Shown in pieces: positions 15,469 to 24,330 of a DNA stretch of 44,689 bases. The stretch spans positions 1 to 44,689 of the forward strand of contig JAPLFX010000041.1 of the NCBI GenBank assembly GCA_026390445.1. The letters are read 5' to 3'. Each line of letters begins with the position of its first letter. Within the stretch, counting starts at the first letter, position 1. A model generated the notes under the pieces. That model had not been told where the DNA came from. It saw only the letters and a program-made list of their open reading frames with translations, and did no database searches. This DNA comes from Pseudomonadota bacterium (GTDB lineage Bacteria; Bdellovibrionota_B; Oligoflexia; Oligoflexales; CAIYRB01). A program made the position numbers and the translations under genes.

Positions 15469-17864
15469 AGAACTTTCTTGAGCCCAAATGGACTGGCGCC
15501 GCCCTGCCTCTTCTACTCTGCTTGTTCGGGGCCACCTTCCTGGGCGGCCGCCAGAGCTGGGCGCAGGCGCTGCCGCCGGGCGAAGCCCCGGCGGTAGTTC
15601 CGACTGGGCCCATCGTCGAAGACATCGTCGTGCGCGGCAACGCCAAGGTCGAGAGTGACGCGATTATCGCCCTATTAAAGAGTCGCAAGGGCGAGCCGCT
15701 AAAGAAGGATTCGACCGCTGGCGACATCCGCGCTCTTTACGAACTTGGCTACTTTTCTGATGTTCGCTTGTATTCCAAGCCGGTAAGCGGCGGCGTGCAG
15801 CTGATTGTCGAGGTCAAGGAAAAGCCGGCGATCACTGCGATCGCCTTCGAGGGCAATAGCGAGATCACCGAGGATACGCTTAAAGAGAAGCTAGAAACCA
15901 AGATCTACACGATCGTCAATGAAGCGACCATCACCGCCGATGTGCGCATGATTGAGAAGCAGTATGCTGAAAAGGGCTACTACCTCGCCAAGGTCACCTA
16001 CACGATTGCTCCGAAGGGGCCGAACGATGTGGCTTTGACCTACCATATCGATGAGGGCGGTAAGGTCCTCGTCGGCTCGGTGGAGATCCTCGGTAATCAT
16101 TATTTCAGTACCGCCGAAATCATCAATGGTGCTCCAGGCTTAGCGTCAAAGCCCTTGACCCGCAGCAGTGTCTTTAGCTCGGCCTCGCTGTATCAAGAAG
16201 ACTTCGTCAAGCGCGACCTGGAATACATCGCGTACATCTACCGCGATCAGGGTTTTGCTGAGGTCAAGGTCGCCAAGCCCTTCCAGTTTCTTGATGTCGA
16301 CCGCGACTATGTGCGTTTGACCTTTCAGGTCGAGGAGGGCTTGCAGTACAGCGTGGGCTCGCTGGATGTTAGCGGTGATTTGCTCTTTACCAAGCCAGAG
16401 CTGATCGATCCGATGAAGCTGAAGGTCGGCGAGTTGTTTCGCTACTCGCGCTTTACCAAAGACATCGAGATGCTGACGGACAAGTACGGTGACCTTGGCT
16501 ATGCCTATGCCGATGTCAATCCCAAGACGGCCTTTGACCGCGACAAGCGCTTGGTGGCGCTCAATTACGAGATCACCAAGGGCGAGAAGGTTTACTTCGG
16601 CAAGATGGTCATCATCGGCAACACCAAAACCCGCGACAACGTCATCCGTCGCGAGTTTGACATCGCCGATAGTGAGCTCTATAGCGGGACGCGGCTGACC
16701 AGCACCAAAGCCAACGTCAATCGCCTCGGCTTCTTCGAGGAAGTCCAGATCATCAAGGAGCGCGACGAGCAGCAACAAAACCTGTTGAACCTCAATATTA
16801 AGGTCAAGGAAAAGCCAACCGGGCAGCTGCAGGCGGCGGTCGGCTTCACCCCGAACTCAGCCACCGGCTCGGTGGGCTCGCAGGTATTTGGTCAAGGGCG
16901 GTATGATGAGCGCAACCAGTCCGGCCGGGGCTGGATGGTCAACTTCACCGGCAAATGGAACGGCGATCGCAACTACTCGCTGGATACCGGCTTCTCCGAT
17001 CCGCGCGTCAATGACAGTCTGTGGCTCGCCGGGATCAACGCCTTCTACAGCAATCAAGAGATCAAGTACCTCGATGAGAGCCTCGTCACCGAGCGTCGCG
17101 TCGGTACCTCGGTGTTTGTTGGGCGGCGAGTCTATGAGTTGCTGACGCTGCGCGCCACCTACCGGCTGCAGAAGATCTCTCGCGACAGCGGCAACACCTA
17201 TATTCTGCCGCGCTTTGTCGAGCAGGGGGTCGCTTCCAGCGTCATCTTCAGCCTGCTGCGAAGCAGTGTCGACAACAACATGGACCCGACCTCCGGGACG
17301 GACTTCACCCTTAGTCAGAACTTTACCGGGGGCCCCATTCTCCGCGGGTTCGAGCGCTATATGGAGTCGTCCGCCGATGCGACGGCCTATCTGCCGCTGG
17401 ACTTCACTGATACTTACCGGACGTATTTCAAGATCCACGGGGCGATCAGCTACATCTACCCGAACGGCAGCGCTGCCGTTCCCTTCTCCGAACGCTACCG
17501 GCTCGGCGGCTTTAACGACTTACGCGGCTGGAACTACTACGATCTCGGGCCGCGTTTCAATCTGCTGCAGGCACCATCTGGGTTTGCCACCTCGATCAAT
17601 AAGGGCGGTGATAAAAAGCTGTTCTTCCAGTTCGAGTATTTCATGCCGCTGATTCCGGAGGCGGGGATCAAGTCATTAATCTTTGCCGATGTCGGCCGCG
17701 TCTACGACGACTATGAGGGCATTTCCTTCAGTAAACTCAACCGCGACGTCGGTTTTGGCTTCCGCTGGATCACGCCCATCGCACCGTTTCGGTTTGAGTG
17801 GGCCTATCCGATCGAAAACGGCAGACTTGGTGATATGAAGATCATCTTCTATATTGGATATTAA
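15465..17864 (+). CDS. bamA: Outer-membrane protein assembly factor BamA
   Basis: The 799-residue protein has a signal peptide (about 1-34, ending SWAQA), five POTRA domains (about 48-118, 120-198, 201-290, 295-372, 376-450) and a C-terminal beta-barrel (about 455-799). The loop-6 motif is LRGW (686-689) where VRGF/Y is usual; the key Arg is kept. The last residues, IFYIGY, form the barrel signal with Tyr rather than Phe. BamA inserts beta-barrel proteins into the outer membrane. The TTG start shares TTGA with the lolD stop and is preceded by GGGGGA at about eight bases. The lolD-bamA coupling links lipoprotein release, needed for BamB-E type partners, to barrel assembly. Confidence 0.95.
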   Translation: MKNFLEPKWTGAALPLLLCLFGATFLGGRQSWAQALPPGEAPAVVPTGPIVEDIVVRGNAKVESDAIIALLKSRKGEPLKKDSTAGDIRALYELGYFSDVRLYSKPVSGGVQLIVEVKEKPAITAIAFEGNSEITEDTLKEKLETKIYTIVNEATITADVRMIEKQYAEKGYYLAKVTYTIAPKGPNDVALTYHIDEGGKVLVGSVEILGNHYFSTAEIINGAPGLASKPLTRSSVFSSASLYQEDFVKRDLEYIAYIYRDQGFAEVKVAKPFQFLDVDRDYVRLTFQVEEGLQYSVGSLDVSGDLLFTKPELIDPMKLKVGELFRYSRFTKDIEMLTDKYGDLGYAYADVNPKTAFDRDKRLVALNYEITKGEKVYFGKMVIIGNTKTRDNVIRREFDIADSELYSGTRLTSTKANVNRLGFFEEVQIIKERDEQQQNLLNLNIKVKEKPTGQLQAAVGFTPNSATGSVGSQVFGQGRYDERNQSGRGWMVNFTGKWNGDRNYSLDTGFSDPRVNDSLWLAGINAFYSNQEIKYLDESLVTERRVGTSVFVGRRVYELLTLRATYRLQKISRDSGNTYILPRFVEQGVASSVIFSLLRSSVDNNMDPTSGTDFTLSQNFTGGPILRGFERYMESSADATAYLPLDFTDTYRTYFKIHGAISYIYPNGSAAVPFSERYRLGGFNDLRGWNYYDLGPRFNLLQAPSGFATSINKGGDKKLFFQFEYFMPLIPEAGIKSLIFADVGRVYDDYEGISFSKLNRDVGFGFRWITPIAPFRFEWAYPIENGRLGDMKIIFYIGY

Positions 17865-17886
17865 CCGACTTGAGCGGAGGTGAGCG

Positions 17887-18462
17887 ATGAATGTGGTGAC
17901 GACGATTCGGCGTGGTACATGGTCTATGGCCGCCTTCTTGGTCCTAGGTGCAGTGCCGGCGAGGGCGCAGGCCGGCAAATTCGGCGTGGTCGACATGCAA
18001 CAGGTCATCCTCACCGTCGAGGAGGGCAAGGCTGCGCGGGCTACTCTGGAGAAGGAGATCAAGGCGAAGGAGGCCGAGCTCGGCAAACAAAAGGAAGAGC
18101 TCGATAAAATGAATGGGGAATGGAAGAACCAGGCAGCGCTTTTGAGCGAAGACGCGCGAATGAAAAAGCAGGCCGAGTTCCAAGAAAAGTTCATGACCCT
18201 GCGCAACGCCGAGATGGAGTTTCAAGCGAATATCAAACGCAAGGAGCAAAAGGCGACGCAGGCGATTGCCATGAAGGTCGCTCAGGTCGTCGATCAGCTT
18301 GCGAGAAAGCGGACGCTGACTGGTGTGTTTGAAGCCAACAGTGCCGGCCTGCTCTATCTCGATTCCCCAGTCGACCTGACCCAAGACGTCATCACCGAGT
18401 ACGCGAAAAGGCCGCCCGAGAAGGCTCCCGAAGCTAAAGCGGACGACAAGAAGAAACACTGA
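17887..18462 (+). CDS. Periplasmic chaperone Skp/OmpH family
   Basis: The 191-residue protein has a signal peptide (about 1-28, PARAQA), a short core strand (FGVVDMQQVI) and a long charged helical hairpin from about 45 to 135, the tentacle of Skp/OmpH chaperones. It would hold unfolded outer-membrane proteins on their way to BamA. The tail is Lys/Glu/Ala-rich. The SD is ideal (GGAGGT, spacing 5). It sits 22 bases after bamA and 18 before fabZ, the conserved order except that lpxD, which normally follows, is missing. Confidence 0.88.
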   Translation: MNVVTTIRRGTWSMAAFLVLGAVPARAQAGKFGVVDMQQVILTVEEGKAARATLEKEIKAKEAELGKQKEELDKMNGEWKNQAALLSEDARMKKQAEFQEKFMTLRNAEMEFQANIKRKEQKATQAIAMKVAQVVDQLARKRTLTGVFEANSAGLLYLDSPVDLTQDVITEYAKRPPEKAPEAKADDKKKH

Positions 18463-18480
18463 CCTGTTGCGAGGCGCTTT

Positions 18481-18930
18481 ATGAACGGTGAAGCTATGCC
18501 GGAGATGCCCATGGACATCCTGGCGATTCAAAAGTGTATCCCCCACCGTTACCCGTTTTTGCTCATCGATCGAGTGATCGAGCTAAATGTCAATGTCAAC
18601 ATCGTAGCGATCAAGCAGGTGTCGATCAGCGACGGCGTTCTCGCCGGGCACTTTCCTGGCAATCCAGTATTCCCAGGAGTGTTGATTGTCGAGGGTATTG
18701 CCCAGGCAGCCGCAGTCTTGGGCCATTTGAGCCACCCAGATGGTTTGCGGCAATGCTATTTGACGGAGATTTCCGAGGCCCGGTTTCGCCGGCCGGTAGT
18801 ACCCGGTGATACGATGGTTCTCAATGCCAGGATCGCCAAGCGTCGGCCGCCGTTCTTTTGGTTCGAGGCCGACTGCTCGGTCAATGGTGAAATCGCTGCG
18901 GAAGTGAAGCTGTCGGCCTATATCAAGTAA
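18481..18930 (+). CDS. fabZ: (3R)-hydroxyacyl-ACP dehydratase FabZ
   Basis: This 149-residue hotdog-fold enzyme contains the signature HFPGNPVFPGVLIVEG with catalytic His57 and Glu71, and PHRYPFLLID (21-30). It dehydrates 3-hydroxyacyl-ACP in fatty acid elongation and so competes with LpxA for the same substrate. That explains the conserved fabZ-lpxA neighbourhood and lets the cell balance lipid A against phospholipid. SD GAGG lies six bases before the ATG. Confidence 0.96.
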   Translation: MNGEAMPEMPMDILAIQKCIPHRYPFLLIDRVIELNVNVNIVAIKQVSISDGVLAGHFPGNPVFPGVLIVEGIAQAAAVLGHLSHPDGLRQCYLTEISEARFRRPVVPGDTMVLNARIAKRRPPFFWFEADCSVNGEIAAEVKLSAYIK

Positions 18931-18964
18931 GCCTCGCGCCGCCGTCGGTGCTTTATTTTAGGGA

Positions 18965-19798
18965 TTGAATTTGGAAGCGGATTTAAGCCTTTCGGATATT
19001 CCAGCCGCCGACGCCCATGCGCCCACCGAAGTGCATCCAACGGCCATCGTCGCGAGTGGTGCGCAGCTGGGACAGGGGGTCGTGATTGGCCCGTATTGTG
19101 TCATTGGACCAAAGGTCAAGATCGGCGACCGGGCGCGACTCGCCTCGCATGTCACGGTCGAAAACCGGACGACCATTGGCGCCAGATCGGTCGTCTATCA
19201 ATTCGCGACCCTCGGGGTGGTGCCGCAGGACCTGAAGTTTGACGGTGAAGATGCCGAGCTGGTCATCGGCGAAGAGAACTCGATCCGCCAATACGTCAAT
19301 ATCTCTATTGGCTCCACTAGTGGTGGCGGTCGTACCGTCATCGGTCGCCGCAATCTACTGATGGTCTATGTGCATATCGCCCATGACTGCATCATTGGCA
19401 ACAATATCGTCATGGTCAATGGCGTCTCAGTGGCTGGCCACGTCACCATCCACGACCGCGCCTTTATCGGTGGTATGTCGGGAGTCCATCAGTTCTGTCG
19501 CATCGGCACGCGGGCGATGATCGGCGGGGGCAGCATGGTCGTTCAGGACGTGCCGCCATACTGCCTGGTCCAGGGCGACCGCGCCGCACCCAATGGCCTG
19601 AATGTCGTGGGACTGCGTCGCTCCGGGTTCAGTGCGGATACCCTACGCGACTTAAAGACGATGTATCGTTTGCTTTATAGCGAAGGCCTGACGGTCGATG
19701 ATGCTATCGTGAGAATGGAGGCGGAGACCGCACCATCCGACCAACGTCAGTCCTTTATCGACTTTTTACGCCTAAGTGAGCGGGGAGTTTGCCGCTGA
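18965..19798 (+). CDS. lpxA: UDP-GlcNAc 3-O-acyltransferase LpxA
   Basis: This 277-residue left-handed beta-helix protein with hexapeptide repeats performs the first step of lipid A synthesis. The catalytic base is His140 in HIAHDC (His125 of E. coli LpxA); VHQFC and the QDVPPY and GLxRxGF elements are intact. Gly188, at the position of the acyl-chain ruler Gly173 of E. coli, suggests a long (C14-type) hydroxyacyl chain. The start is uncertain: TTG at 18965, or TTG at 18971 with AGGGA at a better distance. Its end overlaps lpxB. Confidence 0.95.
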   Translation: MNLEADLSLSDIPAADAHAPTEVHPTAIVASGAQLGQGVVIGPYCVIGPKVKIGDRARLASHVTVENRTTIGARSVVYQFATLGVVPQDLKFDGEDAELVIGEENSIRQYVNISIGSTSGGGRTVIGRRNLLMVYVHIAHDCIIGNNIVMVNGVSVAGHVTIHDRAFIGGMSGVHQFCRIGTRAMIGGGSMVVQDVPPYCLVQGDRAAPNGLNVVGLRRSGFSADTLRDLKTMYRLLYSEGLTVDDAIVRMEAETAPSDQRQSFIDFLRLSERGVCR

Positions 19799-21036
19799 GC
19801 AAGCGCAAAGACACCTATTTTATCGCGGCCGGAGAGCACTCGGGCGACCTGCTCGGCGCTGAGTTGGTGCTAGCTCTGCGCGAGCGGATGCCAAAGGTCA
19901 TGCCATTTGGCATCGTCGGTGAGGCGATGACGCGGGCCAGGGTTGAGGCGGTCGCCCACACCTCGGCCCTAAGCGTGATGGGCATCTCCGAAGTCCTAAA
20001 AAAATTAGCCGGCTTGCGCATGCTCGAGGCTCGTTTACTGGCCTGGGTCGACCAATTGCAGCCGCGCTTTGCGGTGCTGGTCGATAATCCAGGTTTCAAT
20101 ATGCGCCTCGGCGAGCAACTACACCTGCGCGGTGTTCCGGTCTATCAATATGTGGCGCCTAAGGTCTGGGCCTGGGGCGAAGGGCGAGTCGAACAGCTTC
20201 GTACCAATTTTGACATGGTGTTGGGCATCCTCCCGTTTGAGGAGGAGTTCTTTAAGTCGCGTGGCGTCAATTACACCTACGTCGGGTCGCCACTTAAGGA
20301 TCGCATCGACAAAGTGATTATTAAACGGGCGTCCATCGGCTTGCCCGGACATCGCCCGGTGATTGCCTGTTTGCCTGGCAGCCGCGTCTCTGAGATCGCG
20401 CTGAATTTGCCGACCCTGGTGACTGTACAGGAGTTGGTCGCACAGGCGCTCCCTGAGGCCCTATTTGTCGTTCCGGTCTCCCCCAACATCGACATGGAGA
20501 CTATCGCGCAGGTCCTGCGCTCCACCTCTGGTCACATCTTAAGGTCGCGACCACTAGGCACTGTCTTCGATTTGAAGGTGGACGCTTGGGAGGCGGCTGG
20601 ACTGCATTTTGTTCGAGGTATGAGTCTCGAGATCATGGCGACTGCCGATGTTGCGGTTGTCGCCTCTGGCACGGCGACTCTCGAATGCGCGCTGATTGGT
20701 ACGCCGCTGGTGGTCGTCTACACAACGACCGAGCTGACCTACCAAATCGCCAAGCGCGTCGTGAAGGTGCCCTACGCGAGCTTGGTCAACCTCATGGCTG
20801 GTACTCCCGTGGTGCGCGAATTTCTTCAGGAGTTCAGCCACTTGGATGTCGCCAATGAGGTTTTGTCGCTGCTCCAGGACCAGGCCCGTAACCAAGCGAT
20901 GCGCCTGCGTTTCGAGGAGATGCGCGAACAGCTCAAAGGGATGGCCGCAGCGACGGCTGCGGAGATGATCGTTGCCGCTCATCCGGCCCTCAAAGGCGCA
21001 GCTTCGGTCCCGGTGTCAGGGGCCGGGGGCGCATAA
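19795..21036 (+). CDS. lpxB: Lipid-A-disaccharide synthase LpxB
   Basis: This family 19 glycosyltransferase of about 413 residues condenses UDP-2,3-diacyl-GlcN with lipid X. The N-terminal AGEHSGDLLGA and the C-terminal nucleotide-binding SGTATLE and TPLVVVY motifs are intact. It is slightly longer than usual, with an Ala/Gly-rich tail. The start is chosen as CTG at 19795, which overlaps the lpxA stop as CTGA and has GGGGAG seven bases upstream. TTG at 19789 is possible but would sit one base from the SD. Confidence 0.93.
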   Translation: MSKRKDTYFIAAGEHSGDLLGAELVLALRERMPKVMPFGIVGEAMTRARVEAVAHTSALSVMGISEVLKKLAGLRMLEARLLAWVDQLQPRFAVLVDNPGFNMRLGEQLHLRGVPVYQYVAPKVWAWGEGRVEQLRTNFDMVLGILPFEEEFFKSRGVNYTYVGSPLKDRIDKVIIKRASIGLPGHRPVIACLPGSRVSEIALNLPTLVTVQELVAQALPEALFVVPVSPNIDMETIAQVLRSTSGHILRSRPLGTVFDLKVDAWEAAGLHFVRGMSLEIMATADVAVVASGTATLECALIGTPLVVVYTTTELTYQIAKRVVKVPYASLVNLMAGTPVVREFLQEFSHLDVANEVLSLLQDQARNQAMRLRFEEMREQLKGMAAATAAEMIVAAHPALKGAASVPVSGAGGA

Positions 21037-21040
21037 AGCC

Positions 21041-22885
21041 ATGCTGACATCCTCTGCTCGTCCGGTCAGTCGTCGCCTGGTGCGCGAACTTTTTGTCGCA
21101 CCCATACTTAGTCAGCGCTCGCGCTTAGTCGGAATCGCTGGATCTTTGCTTGTGTTAGCCTTGTCGGAAGCGCTGTTTTTGCTGCTGGTGAAGGGCTTTA
21201 TCAAGGCGCTATTTACCGATGCGACCAAGACCACCGTGCAGCTTTCCGATCTCCTACCGGCGAAGGCCATGACTTGGGCACCTGCGTTGAACGGTCTAGA
21301 GGTCGCCAGTGCAACGTTGGCGCTGGCTGTTCCGATCATGATCCTCGTCGCGGGCTGGTGCAAATCGCTGGCGAGCTACCTGTATCAGCTAAACCAGCAG
21401 GCCCTTGCGATCTATCTTGCCCGCACCTACCGCGAAAAGTTGTTTCGAACGCTGATTAGCTTGCCCTACACGGAGATCACTAAGCGCCAAGTGGGCGCTT
21501 GGATGTCGTTGATCATGAACGACGTGATGCTGCTGCAAACGCGCTTCACCGATATCATGACGGGCCTGATCAAAGACACTGTTGCGACCGTCGCCTGCTA
21601 CGTCGTCTTGGCGATCATCCATTGGCCATCGGCCTTGGCCCTCTTTGTGTTATCCCCGTTTATCGCCTTTGGCATGGGCCGAACCGGTAAGCGCATCGCT
21701 CGCTACGCCGAGGTCTACCAACGCGAACTTGGGGCGATGGCCGCCGCCATCCTGGATATCCGCGCCCGCTTTGATTTTGTCCGCGCCCAGCAGGGTGAGG
21801 CACGTGAGAAGGCGCGCTTTGCCGCGATGAACATGGCTTATTTCAAGATGATCCGGCGCTCGATCCTGGTACGCTCCGCCTTTGCTCCGGTCTTGGAATT
21901 TGGCGGCTTCGCCGTCTTCGCCCTGAGTATTTATGCGATCGGCTCTGGTTACTGGGGCAACTTCACCCCGGAGGTGATGCTGCAGTTTTTCGTGGCTCTG
22001 GGCCTGCTGTTGCGGCCGCTGCGCGAGATGGGCGAACAGCTCGCGCGTTTCCATGAAACACGCGGCACCCTGATGAACAGCCTTGAGGTCTTTGGTAAGC
22101 TTGAGGCGAGCCAGCGGCCGCTGCTGCAAGGAGAGACCTCCAGTCAGCCTTTTGGGGTATCCACGCTGCGCCCTGAGGGTTTGCAGATTGCCTCGATTCA
22201 GGCCGGAATGGCCGGGCAGGTGCGATTTCAGTCCCGCGGCTTGCGCTTGATCCCAGGCCGTTCAGTAGCGGTGATCGGGCCGAGTGGCGCCGGCAAGTCG
22301 ACCCTGATTAAAACGCTTTCCGGTTTGGTCGAACCATTGGGATGGGAGGCCAACCTTGAGTGGCGCACGGCCGTGTCTTTGGTGTCGATGGTCAGTCAGG
22401 ATCCGTTCCTATTTGACGATTCCATCGCGGCAAATCTGCGTTATGGATTGAATCCGGATCAGGCGCCGACCGAGGCAATGCTCTGGCAGGCCCTGCGAAC
22501 GGTGAACATCGACCACGAAATGCAAGCGCTTCCAGAGCAACTGAGCACCAGGCTTCGGGCCATTGGTAGCAATGTCTCAGGGGGCCAACTCCAGCGCCTG
22601 GTCATTGCTCGGGCTTTGCTGCGTCGGCGGCCGATTTGGCTTCTCGACGAAGCAACCTCTGCCGTCGATGCCCGGAGCGAAAAGGACATCACCCAACGCT
22701 TGATCTCGAGCTGCCGCGACACCGGGCATGCGCTACTGGTGGTGACCCACCGCCTGACTTGGCTCGAGTCCTTTGACGAGGTCTGGTTTGTCGAGGCCGG
22801 TACCATCGCCCTCGCCGGCACCCACCAGGCCCTCCTCGCTGATCCCCGCTACCAGGCTTTTGTTGGGGTCAGTCACTCCAGCTAG
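21041..22885 (+). CDS. MsbA-like lipid exporter (ABC half-transporter)
   Basis: This 614-residue protein fuses a six-helix exporter domain (about 25-345) to an ATPase. Walker A is GPSGAGKS (413-420), the Q-loop Gln is 453 (SQDPFLFDDSI), the signature is VSGGQ (512-516), Walker B is WLLDEA (533-538) and the switch His is 570. Position between lpxB and lpxK points to MsbA, the lipid A flippase. It is unusual that the stretch between Walker A and the Q-loop is about ten residues shorter than in MsbA and that the signature begins with Val. ATG at 21041 follows lpxB by four bases. Another ABC-type exporter role cannot be ruled out. Confidence 0.8.
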   Translation: MLTSSARPVSRRLVRELFVAPILSQRSRLVGIAGSLLVLALSEALFLLLVKGFIKALFTDATKTTVQLSDLLPAKAMTWAPALNGLEVASATLALAVPIMILVAGWCKSLASYLYQLNQQALAIYLARTYREKLFRTLISLPYTEITKRQVGAWMSLIMNDVMLLQTRFTDIMTGLIKDTVATVACYVVLAIIHWPSALALFVLSPFIAFGMGRTGKRIARYAEVYQRELGAMAAAILDIRARFDFVRAQQGEAREKARFAAMNMAYFKMIRRSILVRSAFAPVLEFGGFAVFALSIYAIGSGYWGNFTPEVMLQFFVALGLLLRPLREMGEQLARFHETRGTLMNSLEVFGKLEASQRPLLQGETSSQPFGVSTLRPEGLQIASIQAGMAGQVRFQSRGLRLIPGRSVAVIGPSGAGKSTLIKTLSGLVEPLGWEANLEWRTAVSLVSMVSQDPFLFDDSIAANLRYGLNPDQAPTEAMLWQALRTVNIDHEMQALPEQLSTRLRAIGSNVSGGQLQRLVIARALLRRRPIWLLDEATSAVDARSEKDITQRLISSCRDTGHALLVVTHRLTWLESFDEVWFVEAGTIALAGTHQALLADPRYQAFVGVSHSS

Positions 22886-22957
22886 TGTATTGAATTATTT
22901 GCCTAATGACCTGTAGGCATGGATTCGCTATCGTGGCTGCTAACCTCGAGGCATGTC

Positions 22958-24076
22958 ATGTCCACCGCCAAGCCGACGTCGTCTCTTACCAGTCTAGGCG
23001 ACTCCTGGCGTGCATACGCACTGGCCGATCCCAAAGGACCTCTCGGGCCTTGGTGGTGGCGCCTATCGGCAACAGGATTAAGCATCCTCTACGGTCTAGC
23101 TGTTAGCCTGAGGTCTGGCCTCTATCGCAGCGGACTGCTCCGGTCACGGACCCTGCCCGGCAAAACCATCTCGATCGGCAATTTAGCTGCAGGTGGTACC
23201 GGTAAATCGCCGATCACCCTCCGTTTGGCGCAGCTGCTACAGGAGGCGGGTGCCACACCGGCCATTTTGACTCGAGGCTACGGCGCCGGCCTCGCTCCGT
23301 CGGACAGCTTGGCCTTGCTTGCTGGGCAGGTTTTGATGGCCCCAACCCGGGCATGCCGCCCGGCCGATGAAGCCATGATGCAGTCCATGGCTTTGCCGGC
23401 GGTGCCGGTCGTCGTAGGTCGGAACCGCTTCGCGGCAGCGCAGCGCTTTCTGCGCGAGCACCCACAACGCGCGCCGTCGCACTGGCTGCTCGACGATGGC
23501 ATGCAGCACTGGCAGCTGACCAGGGATTTTGAGTTGGTGCTGCTTGACGCCCGAGTGCCGCTGCCCCGACTGATGCCGCGAGGAGTTGGCAGGGAGCGGC
23601 CAAGCGCCCTAAAGCGGGCCGATTTGGTCATCTTAACCCGCTGCAGCGAAGGCGTCCCGTCACCGACCCAAATCAGCAGCGTTCGTGCTTGGACCTCAGC
23701 CCCCGTGGTGCAAACCTCGATGCGGACAGGTATGCCGGAGCAGAGTAGCGATGGACTTCATCGATATGATCCTACGGCGCACCAGGCCGTCTGTTTGGTT
23801 AGTGCAGTGGCGCGGCCAGACGACCTACGGGAGGCTGTGGTCAATGAGCTGGGCCTAAGCATAAACGCCGAGATTCGCCTGCCTGACCATGGTCTGATCG
23901 ATCGGCAAAGGCTGCAGGACACTGCCGCAGCGAGCGACGCCATACTCACAACCGCCAAGGACTATTGGCGTGATCCTGCGGTTTTTGCTGGTTTACCGCA
24001 GCCGGTCTTCATCTTGCCGCTGACCGTAGCCTCGATCGATACCGCCTTGGCTCCGGTGATTAAGCGACTCCGCTAA
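22958..24076 (+). CDS. lpxK: Tetraacyldisaccharide 4'-kinase LpxK
   Basis: The 372-residue kinase has a membrane-associated N-terminal helix (about 35-52), a P-loop GNLAAGGTGKSP (74-85), RGYG (106-109) and the family signature LLDDGMQHW. It phosphorylates the 4' position of the lipid A precursor. ATG at 22958 is preferred because GAGG lies six bases upstream; the earlier ATG at 22919 has none. It follows the msbA-like gene by 72 bases. No waaA is present between the two genes. Confidence 0.93.
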   Translation: MSTAKPTSSLTSLGDSWRAYALADPKGPLGPWWWRLSATGLSILYGLAVSLRSGLYRSGLLRSRTLPGKTISIGNLAAGGTGKSPITLRLAQLLQEAGATPAILTRGYGAGLAPSDSLALLAGQVLMAPTRACRPADEAMMQSMALPAVPVVVGRNRFAAAQRFLREHPQRAPSHWLLDDGMQHWQLTRDFELVLLDARVPLPRLMPRGVGRERPSALKRADLVILTRCSEGVPSPTQISSVRAWTSAPVVQTSMRTGMPEQSSDGLHRYDPTAHQAVCLVSAVARPDDLREAVVNELGLSINAEIRLPDHGLIDRQRLQDTAAASDAILTTAKDYWRDPAVFAGLPQPVFILPLTVASIDTALAPVIKRLR

Positions 24077-24149
24077 GGTTTTTGCGGCCTTTTTATGAAA
24101 GCCACGAGACCCACTTGTGCCTCAAGTCAGTTGTTTAGCCGTAGCCTGC

Positions 24150-24179
24150 TTGATTCGTGAGACCTAGCAACTTTATAAT
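24150..24179 (+). promoter_or_regulatory. Sigma70-like promoter with a 145-base leader
   Basis: TTGATT (24150-24155) and a perfect TATAAT (24174-24179) are 18 bases apart. Transcription would start near 24187, leaving a leader of about 145 bases before the ATG at 24331. No known riboswitch is recognised in the leader. Confidence 0.55.
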
Positions 24180-24330
24180 AAAAACAGGACCTACCATCCT
24201 TGGCTCCAGAAGTCTTCTCGCCGCCACCTAAAGTACTTCCTCTTAGCGCCGATCAAACAACATAGAAGACCCTCTCACGGACGCACTGGGAATGGTCGAA
24301 AAGTTTACCTCAAGCCTTGGAGACAGAGAC

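Noticed and set aside
16146-16778. Minus-strand open frame of 210 codons inside bamA
   Set aside because: It is an antisense shadow of a clear BamA coding region.
20972-21040. 23-codon upstream extension of the msbA-like gene
   Set aside because: It overlaps the end of lpxB in another frame; the ATG at 21041 starts right after the lpxB stop.
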